A stretch of 64,000 nt of DNA from Desulfobacula sp. (GTDB lineage: Bacteria > Desulfobacterota > Desulfobacteria > Desulfobacterales > Desulfobacteraceae): NCBI RefSeq assembly GCF_030145145.1, contig NZ_JAQYWD010000010.1, positions 79,146 through 143,145 of the forward strand. The letters run 5' to 3'. The notes beneath the pieces were generated by a model. The model was not told the origin of the DNA. It was given only the letters and a program-made list of their open reading frames with translations, and did not search any database. The position numbers and the translations under genes are program-made. Below, one piece after another: positions 63,956 through 64,000 of this stretch (position 1 is its first letter; every line of letters starts with the position of its first letter).

Positions 63956-64000
63956 TCAGCCGAACATGACTTCCTCCAGATATTTCGGGTCTAAAGCTGC
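63956..64000 (-). CDS. C-terminal end of a gene cut by the window edge
   Basis: The last 45 bases on the - strand read AALDPKYLEEVMFG and then a TGA stop. This looks like a real protein end, but 14 residues do not identify a family. The 63798-63955 gap to the next gene shows no other ORF. Confidence 0.35.
   Translation of the reverse strand, partial: AALDPKYLEEVMFG

Overview
The window looks like chromosome of an anaerobic, probably sulfate-reducing Desulfobacterota bacterium of the Desulfobacteraceae type (inferred from gene content only). The signs are three glycyl radical enzymes (GREs), a tungsten-type aldehyde ferredoxin oxidoreductase, three complete TRAP transporters, corrinoid methyltransferase cassettes, a MetV-type folate protein and small multi-cluster ferredoxins. 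I see no rRNA, tRNA, CRISPR array, prophage or intact insertion sequence.

Layout. 0.1-10.8 kb (AT-rich, + strand): short-chain dehydrogenase, remnant of a DapA-like gene, AOR-family oxidoreductase, two successive TRAP systems (the first with a tiny exported ORF overlapping dctQ) and a SAM methyltransferase. 10.9-14.6 kb (-): a 1229-residue exported RTX/C39-like/PKD protein. 14.8-29.5 kb: a two-armed catabolic locus. One arm (+) is MmgE/PrpD, GRE1, MFS transporter, DUF4125-like protein and CapA-like protein. The other (-) is GRE activase, GRE2 and TRAP dctPQM. The arms converge on a hairpin pair near 21.9 kb. Each starts at a MerR-type promoter (-35 and -10 separated by 19 bp) with the same dyad, and a MerR regulator gene lies beside the second arm. 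Both GREs carry Cys-Leu-Asp where most GRE eliminases and decarboxylases carry Cys-Val-Glu. This locus is the best candidate for an undescribed system.

29.7-39.6 kb: PIF1-like helicase with HRDC domain, fused double CDP-alcohol phosphatidyltransferase, fatty acid desaturase, RND pump with its adaptor. 39.6-54.3 kb: a decayed and an intact corrinoid methyltransferase cassette around a GntR/UTRA regulator, a GAF-domain protein, a hydroxyproline-dehydratase-like GRE without a local activase, and a five-gene peptide-type ABC transporter. 54.4-64 kb: alpha/beta hydrolase, the psp envelope-stress genes with a sigma-54 promoter and divergent pspF, two ferredoxins with metV, a small Zn-ribbon gene with an in-frame UGA and a SECIS-like hairpin, gpt, argG and small unknown genes.

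How it fits together (inference): the window is mostly uptake plus radical, tungsten or corrinoid chemistry for small organic acids and methylated or amino-acid-like compounds. A MITE/REP-like repeat occurs three times (two full copies, one half copy), each time at the 3' end of a gene.
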